A stretch of DNA of 44,467 bases, taken from positions 1 to 44,467 of the forward strand of contig CAYJLC010000013.1 of assembly GCA_964370735.1 (NCBI GenBank). Reading direction: 5' to 3'. The stretch is from CAYJLC01 sp964370735 (GTDB taxonomy: Bacteria > Bacillota > Clostridia > Oscillospirales > Butyricicoccaceae). Below the pieces are notes generated by a model. It saw only the letters and a program-made list of their open reading frames with translations, was not told where the DNA came from and ran no database searches. Shown here one piece after another: positions 16,991 through 24,991 of this stretch; position 1 is the stretch's first letter; the number at the start of each line of letters is the position of its first letter. The position numbers and the translations under genes were made by a program.

Positions 16991-18436
16991 TTAGACCTCC
17001 ACGACATTAATATTTTGGATTGTCATATCTTCTGTACCAGTGATTAGACAACCTTTTTCTTTTGCATATCTAATATATTCTACAATTTCGCCTGTAATCT
17101 GCTCACCTGGAGCCAAAATTGGTATCCCTGGAGGGTAGCACATCACAAATTCAGCCGAAACTAAGCCGATGCTATCTTCCATTCTAACTGATTTTTTCTC
17201 GCGATAAAATGCTTCGTTTGGAGAAAGTCTTACGATAGGATCGATGTACTCGTGATCTATCATTCCTGACGGGTCGCCATTATATTTGCGATATATTTCT
17301 GTTAATGCCGAAATTAAACGCTCAATTTCTAATGGTCTGTCGCCGGCAGTTACTATTGCTAAAATATTGCCTAAATCTCCAAATTCAATTTGAATATCGT
17401 ATTCATCACGCAAAATATCATAAACTTCAATCCCTGCAAGCCCCATCATACGCGTATGAATAGATAGTTTTGTTCTGTCAAAATCAAAACAAGCGTTTGA
17501 GTCACAGATTTCCGAAGAAAACGCAATAAATCCACCTATTTTGTTGATTTCTTGTCTTGCATAATCGGCAAATTCGATTGTTTTTGTAATAAGTTCTTCA
17601 CCATTTAAACTCAAGTTCTTTCTTGCAGTGTCAAGAGATGCTAAAAGCAAATAAGATGCGCTTGTAGATTGAGTTAGGTTGATAATTTGATGCAAATAAC
17701 CGTCGTTTATGCTTTCGTTTGCAAGCAAAACAGAAGATTGTGTTAGCGAACCACCAGTTTTATGCATAGAAATTGCAGCCATATCGGCACCAGCTTCCAT
17801 TGCAGAAACAGGCGTTTTATCACTGAAATAAAAATGTGTTCCATGCGCTTCATCTGCTAAAACTAACATATTATGAGAATGGGCAAATTTCACGATTTCT
17901 TTTAAATCTGAGCAAATACCATAATAAGTAGGGTTATTTACAAGCACTGCTTTCGCATCAGGATTTTCCAAAATCGCTTTCTTCACATCGTCCAAGCTCA
18001 TGCCGAGTGGTATTCCTAAATCGTGATTTACACCTGGATTTACATAAACTGGGATAGCTCCACACACAACAAGCACATTTATTGCACTTCTGTGCACATT
18101 TCTTGGCATAATTATTTTATCGCCAGATTTACACGCGTACATAATCATCGCTTGAACAGCACTAGTTGCACCGTTTACAAGAAAATGCGCGTGTTTTGCA
18201 CCAAAAGCGTCTGCTGCGATATCTTGTGCTTCTTTAATCACCGAAGTAGGATGACACAGGTTGTCCAGTGGTTTCATCGAATTTACATCAATTTCAAGGC
18301 AATCCTTGCCCAAAAAGTCACGAATTTCTTTATTCCCTCTGCCACCTTTATGACCAGGAACATCGAAACGAACCACGCGATTTTTTCTGTGTTTTTTTAA
18401 TGCTTCTAAAATAGGAGCTTTTTCTTGATTTTTCAT
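16991..18436 (-). CDS. speA: Arginine decarboxylase (fold-I Orn/Lys/Arg decarboxylase)
   Basis: PLP enzyme that decarboxylates arginine to agmatine. The 481-residue length is that of the short Firmicutes biosynthetic form (Bacillus SpeA type). PGHKGGRG (27-34) opens the PLP domain, DEAHGTHF (195-202) holds the aspartate that binds the PLP ring nitrogen, and the Schiff-base lysine is Lys226 in SMHKTGGSLTQSS. The ribosome site GGAGG lies 5 nt before the ATG. The gene is second in the operon, 9 nt after speD. The arginine specificity rests on the adjacent speB; a lysine or ornithine decarboxylase would make no sense with an agmatinase. Confidence 0.92.
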   Translation of the reverse strand: MKNQEKAPILEALKKHRKNRVVRFDVPGHKGGRGNKEIRDFLGKDCLEIDVNSMKPLDNLCHPTSVIKEAQDIAADAFGAKHAHFLVNGATSAVQAMIMYACKSGDKIIMPRNVHRSAINVLVVCGAIPVYVNPGVNHDLGIPLGMSLDDVKKAILENPDAKAVLVNNPTYYGICSDLKEIVKFAHSHNMLVLADEAHGTHFYFSDKTPVSAMEAGADMAAISMHKTGGSLTQSSVLLANESINDGYLHQIINLTQSTSASYLLLASLDTARKNLSLNGEELITKTIEFADYARQEINKIGGFIAFSSEICDSNACFDFDRTKLSIHTRMMGLAGIEVYDILRDEYDIQIEFGDLGNILAIVTAGDRPLEIERLISALTEIYRKYNGDPSGMIDHEYIDPIVRLSPNEAFYREKKSVRMEDSIGLVSAEFVMCYPPGIPILAPGEQITGEIVEYIRYAKEKGCLITGTEDMTIQNINVVEV

Positions 18437-18445
18437 AAACTCCTC

Positions 18446-19249
18446 CTAATAAATATTCGCGCCACTGAAAATTTCAATCATTTCTTTACGCAAATTATTG
18501 GTAATTTCCAGTCTTTCCTTCGGAGGAAGTTCATACACATCTTTATTAAACAGATAATCCTGTAATGGTCTGTCTTTAATAAGCATTTTTGTATGGAAAA
18601 TATTCGATTGATATACATTCACATCAATAGAGTCATAATTACTAAGCGTTTTGTCATCAATAAAATCTTGTATCGAGGTAACATCGTGGTCTAGGTATAA
18701 TTTTTTACCAGAAACTTCACGAGTAAACCCACGAACTCTATAATCTATTGTTATTATGTCGGAGTCGAAACTACCTATTAAATAATCTAGTGCATTAAGT
18801 GGCGAAATTTCTCCACAAGTCGCAACGTCAATATCAACTCTAAAAGTAGAAATTGAATTTTCAGGGTGGTATTCTGGGAAAGTGTGCACAGTTACATGGC
18901 TTTTGTCTAAATGTCCATGAATTGTGTCATGATATAAACCTTTATTACAAGAAACATCAATTTGCGTTGGTTTTACACTTTGTTCTGCAATCAAAATATT
19001 TACAGAGGCGCCCTGAGGCTCATAATCTTGTTTGGAAATATTAAGTACATGCGCTCCAATCATTTCGGTTACGTCGCACAAAATTTTTGTTAAACGCTCC
19101 GAATTATATTGTTCGTCAATGTACGCAATATAATCGCGCTGTTCTCGTTCGCTTTTTGCATAGCAAACGTCATAAATGTTAAAACTGAGTGATTTTGTAA
19201 GATTATTAAAGCCATATAAGGTAAGCTTTTTGTTCAACTCGTTCGTCAC
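18446..19249 (-). CDS. speD: S-adenosylmethionine decarboxylase proenzyme (class 1A)
   Basis: Pyruvoyl enzyme that makes decarboxylated AdoMet, the aminopropyl donor for SpeE. At 267 residues it matches the long enterobacterial-type form, not the 120-130-residue Bacillus type. GFNNLTKSLSFNIYDVCYA (13-31) and QDYEPQGASV are close to E. coli SpeD as I recall it. The self-cleavage site is Lys116-Ser117 in HLDKSHVTVHTFPE; Ser117 becomes the pyruvoyl group. The start codon is GTG with AAGG only 2 nt upstream, so initiation looks weak; no better start is seen. It is the first gene of the polyamine operon. Confidence 0.94.
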   Translation of the reverse strand: MTNELNKKLTLYGFNNLTKSLSFNIYDVCYAKSEREQRDYIAYIDEQYNSERLTKILCDVTEMIGAHVLNISKQDYEPQGASVNILIAEQSVKPTQIDVSCNKGLYHDTIHGHLDKSHVTVHTFPEYHPENSISTFRVDIDVATCGEISPLNALDYLIGSFDSDIITIDYRVRGFTREVSGKKLYLDHDVTSIQDFIDDKTLSNYDSIDVNVYQSNIFHTKMLIKDRPLQDYLFNKDVYELPPKERLEITNNLRKEMIEIFSGANIY

Positions 19250-19274
19250 AACCTTTCTTTTAATTAATCAACTT

Positions 19275-19303
19275 ATTATAACACTTTATTCGAGAAAATT
19301 CAA
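19275..19303 (-). promoter_or_regulatory. Promoter of the polyamine operon
   Basis: Minus strand: -35 TTGAAT (19303-19298), 17-bp spacer, -10 TATAAT (19280-19275). The start is expected near 19268, leaving a leader of only about 19 nt before the speD GTG, so a leader riboswitch is excluded. Confidence 0.65.
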
Positions 19304-19404
19304 CAATAATTTTCGAAAAAAGCAAAAAAAATAATACTCTTTTCATTCTTTTTTAAAACATAAAGTCACTCATAAATTTATACCTCTTTTTTTGAAATAA
19401 GAAA

Positions 19405-19427
19405 AACCTCGCTTCAATACGAGGCTT
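19405..19427 (-). terminator. Second terminator after the EAL gene
   Basis: AACCTCG (19405-19411) pairs with CGAGGCTT (19420-19427). On the minus strand the stem is followed by TTTTTC. It lies 18 bp beyond the first terminator and insulates the polyamine operon from upstream readthrough. Confidence 0.75.
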
Positions 19428-19444
19428 TAAATTGTGTTTTGCAA

Positions 19445-19484
19445 AAAAGAGCATTTCACATCTACAAGTGCGAAATACTCTTTT
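19445..19484 (-). terminator. Terminator after the FIST-EAL gene
   Basis: A stem of AAAAGAG (19445-19451) with CTCTTTT (19478-19484), continued by ATTTC/GAAAT, is followed on the minus strand by TTTTTTGC. It lies 5 bp past the stop codon of the phosphodiesterase gene. Confidence 0.85.
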
Positions 19485-19489
19485 GTAAT

Positions 19490-22015
19490 TTAATTTTGTG
19501 GCAAAACTATGCTATCAATATCTTTTATCGGCAGTGGTTTTGCAAAATAATATCCTTGCGAATGGTTTATTTGTCGAGTTTTCATAACATTTTGAATTTT
19601 TGCATTTTCAACAAATTCTGCAACAGTTTCTGTTTTCAGTTGCGAAGCAAGGTAACTAATTGTGTCTAAAATAATCTGATTGTCAACATTTGTGTCAATA
19701 TCTTTGATAATCGAGCCGTCAACCTTTATATAATCAGGCTTTAGTGCAACAATTGTAGCAAAAGTAGAATACCCTGAGCCAAAATCATCAATCGCGATTT
19801 TGCTACCACATTTATGGATTTGCTCGGTAAATTCAAACAAAACATCGATTTCTTTAAAATCCTCTGTTTCAACAAATTCAACGATGACACGTTCTGGGCT
19901 TTTAAATCCTTTAATTCTATCTATAATCCATCTTCTAAATTTAGATGAAACAATATCATACGACGAAATATTAAACGAGAACATTTCTTCACGATTTTCA
20001 AAGTCGTTGAAAACTTTGTCGATAAGCATTATACTGATTTCTTGATATAATTTATACTTTTTCGAAACATCTAGAAATACAAACGGTGGATAAATCTTGC
20101 CGTCTATGTCAACAACCCTCATTAATGCTTCAAATTTATCTATTTTTCCAGTTTCATTATTCATAATACCTTGATAAAACGGAGTAATTAATTTCTGGTC
20201 GATGGCTTTTTTTATTAATTCTAATGCTTTAATTTCTTCGATAGTCGCGTTATTATCCCTAATATCTTGGTCGCAAATAATAAAATTGTCGTGCGATTTT
20301 CTATTTTGGAACAATGCATTTAATCCGATTTCTACTAAATCTGATTGATTTACGACCACAGCAAAGTGGCAAACAGCCGAAAGTCCTGTGACTCTAGAGT
20401 TTAGATATCCGAAATTTTCTTTAAGTTCACGTGCGCATTTTATGAAAATATCCGTCGGAACACATTTTTTCGCTGGTATTAATATCGTTTTATAGTTGAA
20501 CGAATATATTGCATTAAATGAATCATATCCATTAGAATTTAAGAAATTTCTGCAATTTGCAATAAATTCTCTGCAACTTTCTTGATATTTTTGCTGACCT
20601 GCAAAGGCGATAGTCGCATCTGCTGTTGTAATTTCGATTGTAATTAATTTATCAAAATCTGAATTTTTATAGTCAATTTCGTATTTATGTATATTAGAAA
20701 TATTAAAGCAATCGTCTAGAAAATCTATATTTTTCTGCACTTTTGCATTTTTTAATTTACCTATAATTTCTGCATTTTGCGTTTGTTTTTCATTGCTTTT
20801 TTGCAAGAAATCAGCGTCTTCAAATATTTGATTTGTATCATCAAGCGCTAGGGTATCTGGAATTAAATAATGTTCTTCCTCTGCAACACCGACAAAACAA
20901 GACGCTCCATTATGGAATAAATTTTTCCCATTTACATTCGAAATTTCACCTAAAAGAAAAATCCCACATACATTGTATTTTGCAAAAGGCGAAAGCTCCC
21001 ATTTTGAGCAGTTATTAAGGTATAACCTTCTAAAAAGGCAACTATATACAAACAAATGCTCGACAGGTGTGCTTAAAATATCTACACACAGCCTATAAGT
21101 TTCATCGATTGTGTGCTCTGGGTTTAAATAGCCAACTTTAAAATCAAATTCTTCGTCTATTTTCGAAAAATAAAATGCTAAATTGTTGGTTTCACTGTCA
21201 TATCTTGTGTATCTTGCAACTTTATTTTCATCCTCTAAAATCATAGGGAAGTGGACGAGATAGTCCTGTTTTACACGAGTATTCCAGTCGTTAAACTCAT
21301 TTTTATCGATTTCTGTTAAATTTAAGTAATTATATACCCAATCTAGGGCAGGTTCATAAATAAAGCCGTCTTTAGCTTTTGTTACCTTATGTTCTTCGCT
21401 GATTACACTTTGCGAAGTATTTGTACTGATAAAATTATATTGCAAAGAGCCTTCTAATGAGAAATTCACTACTGATTTATGATAATATCCGTTTTCGTTA
21501 AACAAAAATGCTAAAACTTCTTCCGTTTCACCGACCGGAGTTAAATCGCCTGCGATACCTCCGACTAATTTTAATCTAGGTTTAAGCAGATTTATTTCAT
21601 CAACAAACTGATGTACATCTCTATATCTGTCCGAAAAAAGAATGTGAACCAGCTGGTTTTGTGATGTTTTCGCATATTCATTATGTATTTCAGAAGCTAC
21701 CTCGAAAGGCATTTTACCATCAAAAGAAATGATTTGATGTCTAATTTTAAGCTTTTGATAGAAATCTACCATAATTAAAGTGCTACTATCATATTGTTCG
21801 CACTCAAAAACTACTGTTTGACTGGCAGTCGCACCAATAATTGTAGCATTCGGTAAAATTCTTTTTATAATTTTAGCAAGTTTTACTGAGGCTTCTTCAC
21901 CAAGTTCTGCTGTAAATATTCTGACAAGGCATTCGTCATTATAATTCACATTATTTTCAGATAAAAGTTCTAAAAATTTGTTTTCGCTCGTATAAATTTG
22001 TGCAATTCTTTTCAT
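19490..22015 (-). CDS. FIST sensor - degenerate GGDEF - EAL c-di-GMP phosphodiesterase
   Basis: An 841-residue cytoplasmic signalling protein with no membrane helix. Residues 1-230 match the FIST N domain and about 245-390 the FIST C domain, a proposed small-ligand sensor. A helical linker follows. Residues about 450-585 look like a GGDEF fold with the signature lost (IYSFNYK at the loop position) but with the usual tail DLVEIGLNALFQ. Residues 595-838 are an EAL domain that keeps the catalytic set: Glu629 in EALMR, Asn682, Glu713 or Glu716, Asp743-Asp744 in DDFGSGYS, Lys764, Glu800 and Gln820. It should therefore hydrolyse c-di-GMP to pGpG. GGAG lies 6 nt before the ATG. The leader carries a c-di-GMP riboswitch, so the enzyme's substrate probably controls its own synthesis. 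Confidence 0.9.
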   Translation of the reverse strand: MKRIAQIYTSENKFLELLSENNVNYNDECLVRIFTAELGEEASVKLAKIIKRILPNATIIGATASQTVVFECEQYDSSTLIMVDFYQKLKIRHQIISFDGKMPFEVASEIHNEYAKTSQNQLVHILFSDRYRDVHQFVDEINLLKPRLKLVGGIAGDLTPVGETEEVLAFLFNENGYYHKSVVNFSLEGSLQYNFISTNTSQSVISEEHKVTKAKDGFIYEPALDWVYNYLNLTEIDKNEFNDWNTRVKQDYLVHFPMILEDENKVARYTRYDSETNNLAFYFSKIDEEFDFKVGYLNPEHTIDETYRLCVDILSTPVEHLFVYSCLFRRLYLNNCSKWELSPFAKYNVCGIFLLGEISNVNGKNLFHNGASCFVGVAEEEHYLIPDTLALDDTNQIFEDADFLQKSNEKQTQNAEIIGKLKNAKVQKNIDFLDDCFNISNIHKYEIDYKNSDFDKLITIEITTADATIAFAGQQKYQESCREFIANCRNFLNSNGYDSFNAIYSFNYKTILIPAKKCVPTDIFIKCARELKENFGYLNSRVTGLSAVCHFAVVVNQSDLVEIGLNALFQNRKSHDNFIICDQDIRDNNATIEEIKALELIKKAIDQKLITPFYQGIMNNETGKIDKFEALMRVVDIDGKIYPPFVFLDVSKKYKLYQEISIMLIDKVFNDFENREEMFSFNISSYDIVSSKFRRWIIDRIKGFKSPERVIVEFVETEDFKEIDVLFEFTEQIHKCGSKIAIDDFGSGYSTFATIVALKPDYIKVDGSIIKDIDTNVDNQIILDTISYLASQLKTETVAEFVENAKIQNVMKTRQINHSQGYYFAKPLPIKDIDSIVLPQN

Positions 22016-22047
22016 TAGTTTCTCCTAGCAACATAAATTTTAAAGTA

Positions 22048-22124
22048 ATTGCAACCGGCTGACTTTCTAAGATATAGGTAAGTCCCATGGCTTTGCGTCA
22101 CTACTTTTCAATAGCTTTGCCAAA
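22048..22124 (-). ncRNA. c-di-GMP-I (GEMM) riboswitch
   Basis: On the minus strand the leader shows the class I hallmarks in order: GGCAAAGC (consensus GGCAAACC), a 5-bp stem CTATT/AGTAG closed by a GAAA tetraloop, the near-invariant GACGCAAAGCC (22099-22089), a second hairpin GACTT...AAGTC, and the closing GCCGGTTGC (receptor and P1 strand). A promoter lies just upstream and the FIST-EAL start 33 nt downstream. No terminator is seen between aptamer and AGGAG (22026-22022), so control of translation is more likely. Ten bases at 22168-22159 are exactly complementary to CAATTACTTT at the 3' edge, but the expected transcription start falls within them. Confidence 0.9.
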
Positions 22125-22169
22125 AGATTTCGAAAATTATTTTCTTTTGAATGATATTCAATTACTTTG

Positions 22170-22198
22170 ATTATACCATATATTTTTTTCAAAATCAA
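22170..22198 (-). promoter_or_regulatory. Promoter of the riboswitch / FIST-EAL gene
   Basis: Minus strand: -35 TTGATT (22198-22193), 17-bp spacer, -10 TATAAT (22175-22170). The start is expected near 22163, about 40 nt before the aptamer. It lies only 8 bp after the stop of the upstream membrane-protein gene. Confidence 0.7.
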
Positions 22199-22205
22199 GT
22201 GATAT

Positions 22206-22856
22206 TTAATTTTCAAGCGATATTTTCGGAAGGTTCCATTTGTATTTTGTTGCAAGCATTCTAATGATAAAGATGAATAAAATCCCTGTCCCCATAGAAA
22301 TTACAGTGCTTAAAGTTGTGTATGAATAAAGGGCGTAATATAATATTCCTCCTGCTATTGATGCTATCGCATATACGCGTTTTTTTAAAACGAACGGAAC
22401 ATTATTTATTAATGTATCACGAAGTATTCCGCCACCAATACCAGTACAAAGACCTACAAATACAGTTAAAAATGCATTATGTTCTTCTGTTGTCGAATAT
22501 AAAACAACATTCATTCCATTAACTGTGAAAACGCCTAGCCCCAAAGCATCGAATACATTTATAATATTATCTATTCTTTCTGTTTGCTTTAAAAACTTCT
22601 GTTTGTTGATTTTAACGCTTAAGAAAACTATAAGTGCAGACATTGTTGATATTAGTGCAAAAATATAGTTTTCAAAAATATTCGGTGGGAAATTTCCTAT
22701 AATAACATCTCTTGTGATACCTCCACCCGAGGCAGTTAAAATTGCTAAAAATATAATCCCAAAAATATCTAGTTCTTTCTTGATAGCGATTATCGCTCCA
22801 GACACTGCAAAGGCGATAGTCCCAATGATTTCAAGTATCAATATAATTAAATCCAT
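22206..22856 (-). CDS. TRIC-type (UPF0126) membrane protein, putative cation channel
   Basis: A 216-residue integral membrane protein with about seven hydrophobic helices built from two repeats. The repeats carry ASGGGITRDVIIG (residues 42-54) and GIGGGILRDTLI, the paired glycine-rich bends of the bacterial TRIC/UPF0126 family, which form potassium-permeable trimers in characterised members. GGAG lies 7 nt before the ATG. It has its own promoter (-35 at 22919) and is divergent from the radical SAM gene. It is followed closely by the promoter of the FIST-EAL gene, and no terminator is seen between them, so some readthrough into the riboswitch is possible. The physiological role here is not evident. 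Confidence 0.85.
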   Translation of the reverse strand: MDLIILILEIIGTIAFAVSGAIIAIKKELDIFGIIFLAILTASGGGITRDVIIGNFPPNIFENYIFALISTMSALIVFLSVKINKQKFLKQTERIDNIINVFDALGLGVFTVNGMNVVLYSTTEEHNAFLTVFVGLCTGIGGGILRDTLINNVPFVLKKRVYAIASIAGGILYYALYSYTTLSTVISMGTGILFIFIIRMLATKYKWNLPKISLEN

Positions 22857-22890
22857 CTTTGTTCTCCTAAAATACTAAAATATACAAATA

Positions 22891-22919
22891 AATATAACAC
22901 ATTTAACAAAATTAGTCAA
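22891..22919 (-). promoter_or_regulatory. Promoter of the TRIC-type gene
   Basis: Minus strand: -35 TTGACT (22919-22914), 17-bp spacer, -10 TATATT (22896-22891). Its -35 hexamer is the same as in the two divergent promoters 15 bp away. Confidence 0.65.
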
Positions 22920-22932
22920 TTATTCTTTTAAA

Positions 22933-23002
22933 ACTTGACTTTAGTTTTAAAAAGTAATATAATAGTTAGACTTGACTTTAGTTTTGAAAAGTAATATAAT
23001 AG
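22933..23002 (+). promoter_or_regulatory. Tandemly duplicated promoter of the radical SAM gene
   Basis: A 33-bp block occurs at 22933-22965 and again at 22970-23002 (period 37 bp) with one difference. Each copy is a full promoter: TTGACT (22935-22940 and 22972-22977), exactly 17 bp, TATAAT (22958-22963 and 22995-23000). Each spacer contains ACTTT-N8-AAAGT-like dyad symmetry. Around the first copy TTTAAAACT and AGTTTTAAA form a 9-bp inverted repeat over the -35. AGGAGGG precedes the ATG at 23036. Confidence 0.75.
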
Positions 23003-23035
23003 AGAGATAAGAGTTCTTATATGTAGGAGGGAAAA

Positions 23036-24157
23036 ATGCATCCATTATCCATAATGTTAAAGCCAGCATCCAGTAATTGCAACATGCGTTGTAAATACTG
23101 TTTTTACTTTGACGAAACAGAAAATAGGGAAGTAAAATCTTATGGATTTATTTCTAATGAAACTACTGAAACGCTAATAAAAAAAGCTTTGGAATTCTCT
23201 GTGGGGCATTGTTCTTTTATGTTCCAAGGTGGAGAACCTACGCTAGTAGGCATTGATTATTACCGAAATTTTGTGAAATTAGTTGATAAGCATAACACAA
23301 AAAAGTTGCATATTAGCTATGCAATTCAAACAAATGGGTATTTAATTGACGATGAATTTGCTAAATTCTTTCAAGAAAACGGATTTTTAGTTGGTGTATC
23401 ACTTGATGGCACAAAGGAATTAAATGACTTAAATCGCATCGATGTTGCTGGAAAAAGTACATATAATAAGGTAATTCGAGCTATTAATTCATTAGAGAAA
23501 CACAAAGTTGAGTTTAATATTTTATCGGTTGTAACTAAGCAATCATGTAGAAATATTGAAAAAACTTATAACTTTTTAAAGAAAAACAGGCTATATTGGC
23601 ATCAATATATTGCATGTTTAGACCCAATGCAAGACGATAGAGGCACAAGCCCTCATTCACTTACAACAAAAGATTACTCGAATTTCTTAAAAAAATTATT
23701 TGATATATGGTATCTTGATATTAAAAAAGGCGAAACTATTTCGATTAGATTTTTCGACGACATTTTACTTTGTTTAGTTCAAGGTCGTGCAAATTCTTGT
23801 GGAATGCAAGGAATGTGCACCTATCACTATGTCATGGAAGCAGGCGGAGAAATGTATCCATGCGACTTTTATATGATAGATAATTATAAAATTGGCAATA
23901 TAAATCAAGTTGATTTCGCTGAAATCGACGAAAATCGCAAAAAACTTAACTTTATCGAACGTTCAACCGTTCATCCAGATGAATGCAAGGAATGCAAATG
24001 GTATTTCCTATGTAAGTCTGGTTGTATGCGTGACCGAGAGAACTTTAAGACAGGTGAACTTGAAAAAACTTACCTATGCGAGGCTTATAAAGAGTTTTAT
24101 GATTATACTTATGACAGATTTGTAGAAATTGCAAATATGATTAAAAGAAGGAGATAG
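23036..24157 (+). CDS. Radical SAM enzyme of the anaerobic sulfatase-maturase (anSME) family
   Basis: Such enzymes oxidise an active-site Cys or Ser of sulfatases to formylglycine without oxygen. The protein has 373 residues. The radical SAM cluster motif is Cys15-Cys19-Cys22 in CNMRCKYC, with GGEP at 65-68. The SPASM region has eight cysteines at 255, 261, 276, 317, 320, 326, 330 and 348. To my recollection these have the same spacing, even the same numbers, as the auxiliary-cluster ligands of the Clostridium perfringens enzyme, and Asp277 sits at its proposed catalytic base. No sulfatase gene lies in the window, so the target is elsewhere or is another peptide. A TauE/SafE exporter gene follows after 4 nt. 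It is driven by a duplicated promoter. Confidence 0.88.
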   Translation: MHPLSIMLKPASSNCNMRCKYCFYFDETENREVKSYGFISNETTETLIKKALEFSVGHCSFMFQGGEPTLVGIDYYRNFVKLVDKHNTKKLHISYAIQTNGYLIDDEFAKFFQENGFLVGVSLDGTKELNDLNRIDVAGKSTYNKVIRAINSLEKHKVEFNILSVVTKQSCRNIEKTYNFLKKNRLYWHQYIACLDPMQDDRGTSPHSLTTKDYSNFLKKLFDIWYLDIKKGETISIRFFDDILLCLVQGRANSCGMQGMCTYHYVMEAGGEMYPCDFYMIDNYKIGNINQVDFAEIDENRKKLNFIERSTVHPDECKECKWYFLCKSGCMRDRENFKTGELEKTYLCEAYKEFYDYTYDRFVEIANMIKRRR

Positions 24158-24161
24158 GGAA

Positions 24162-24959
24162 ATGGAAATCTTAATGTATGCGATATCATTTATGATCGCG
24201 TTTGGTGCATGTATAGTAGGTGCAATTACTGGCATGGGTGGGGGAGTTATTATAAAACCTCTATTCGATATTTTAGGCCAGTTTGACCCACAAACAATAG
24301 GCACAATGTCGGCAATCACTGTTTTTTCAATGGCTTTAGTTTCTGCAAGCAAAGCTGTTATGAATAAGGCACCGATTGATTTTAAAGTTGCAGTAGTAGT
24401 TGCAATCGGCTCTATAATCGGTGGAACTATTGGACAAGAAATGTTAAATATGGTAACTGCATCAATCGATAAAAACATCGTGGTAATCGTTCAAAATATT
24501 TGTCTTGCGATTATGCTATTATGCGTATTTTTATATATGCTAAACAAAACTAAAATTAAATCATTTCAAATTAAAAACTCATTTGTGGTATTTTTAGTAG
24601 GTTTATTTTTAGGTATTACATCGTCATTTTTAGGAATAGGTGGCGGACCTATTAACGTTGTTGTCTTTATTTTCTTATTTTCATACAACACAAAAATGGC
24701 AGCCGTTACATCTATCGTAACTATCGTTTTCGCTCAAATTTCAAAATTGGTTTCAGTTGCAATCGATGGTAGCTTATTCGAAGTTGTTTCTATAAACTAC
24801 ATAACAATCATTTTGATGGTAGTCGGTGCTATCAGTGGAGGTCTTTTAGGTGCTAAAATTTCTTCTAAAGTAGACGACAAAAAAGTTGATATTTACTTTA
24901 ATGCAGTGCAGATTTTTGTACTTTGCATCTGTGTTATCAATGTAATCAGAAATATATAA
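24162..24959 (+). CDS. TauE/SafE-family sulfite/organosulfur exporter
   Basis: A 265-residue membrane protein with about eight helices in two halves. Each half opens with the family's glycine motif: GAITGMGGGVIIKP (21-34) and FLGIGGGPINVVV. Members export sulfite, sulfoacetate or related anions from the cytoplasm. GGAG lies about 10 nt before the ATG, 4 nt after the anSME gene, so the two are one transcript. The pairing of a sulfatase maturase with a sulfur-oxyanion exporter suggests disposal of sulfate or sulfite released by sulfatases; this is inference. A UUCG-loop terminator follows. Confidence 0.85.
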   Translation: MEILMYAISFMIAFGACIVGAITGMGGGVIIKPLFDILGQFDPQTIGTMSAITVFSMALVSASKAVMNKAPIDFKVAVVVAIGSIIGGTIGQEMLNMVTASIDKNIVVIVQNICLAIMLLCVFLYMLNKTKIKSFQIKNSFVVFLVGLFLGITSSFLGIGGGPINVVVFIFLFSYNTKMAAVTSIVTIVFAQISKLVSVAIDGSLFEVVSINYITIILMVVGAISGGLLGAKISSKVDDKKVDIYFNAVQIFVLCICVINVIRNI

Positions 24960-24964
24960 ATTAG

Positions 24965-24985
24965 GACACTTCGGTGTCTTTTTTT
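24965..24985 (+). terminator. Terminator with UUCG tetraloop
   Basis: GACAC (24965-24969), loop TTCG, GTGTC (24974-24978), then seven T. It ends the anSME-TauE transcript 6 bp after the stop. Confidence 0.92.
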
Positions 24986-24991
24986 ATGTGC

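Noticed and set aside
19281..19300. ARG box at the polyamine operon promoter
   Set aside because: TTGAATTTTC and CGAATAA give only two poor half-sites; the second lacks ATTCA at the needed position.
22067..22255. 62-residue minus-strand frame upstream of the FIST-EAL gene
   Set aside because: It coincides with the c-di-GMP riboswitch and its promoter; there is no ribosome site and the residues have no family resemblance.
24074..24478. 134-residue minus-strand frame antisense to the maturase and exporter genes
   Set aside because: It is an antisense shadow of well-conserved genes, with no promoter or ribosome site.
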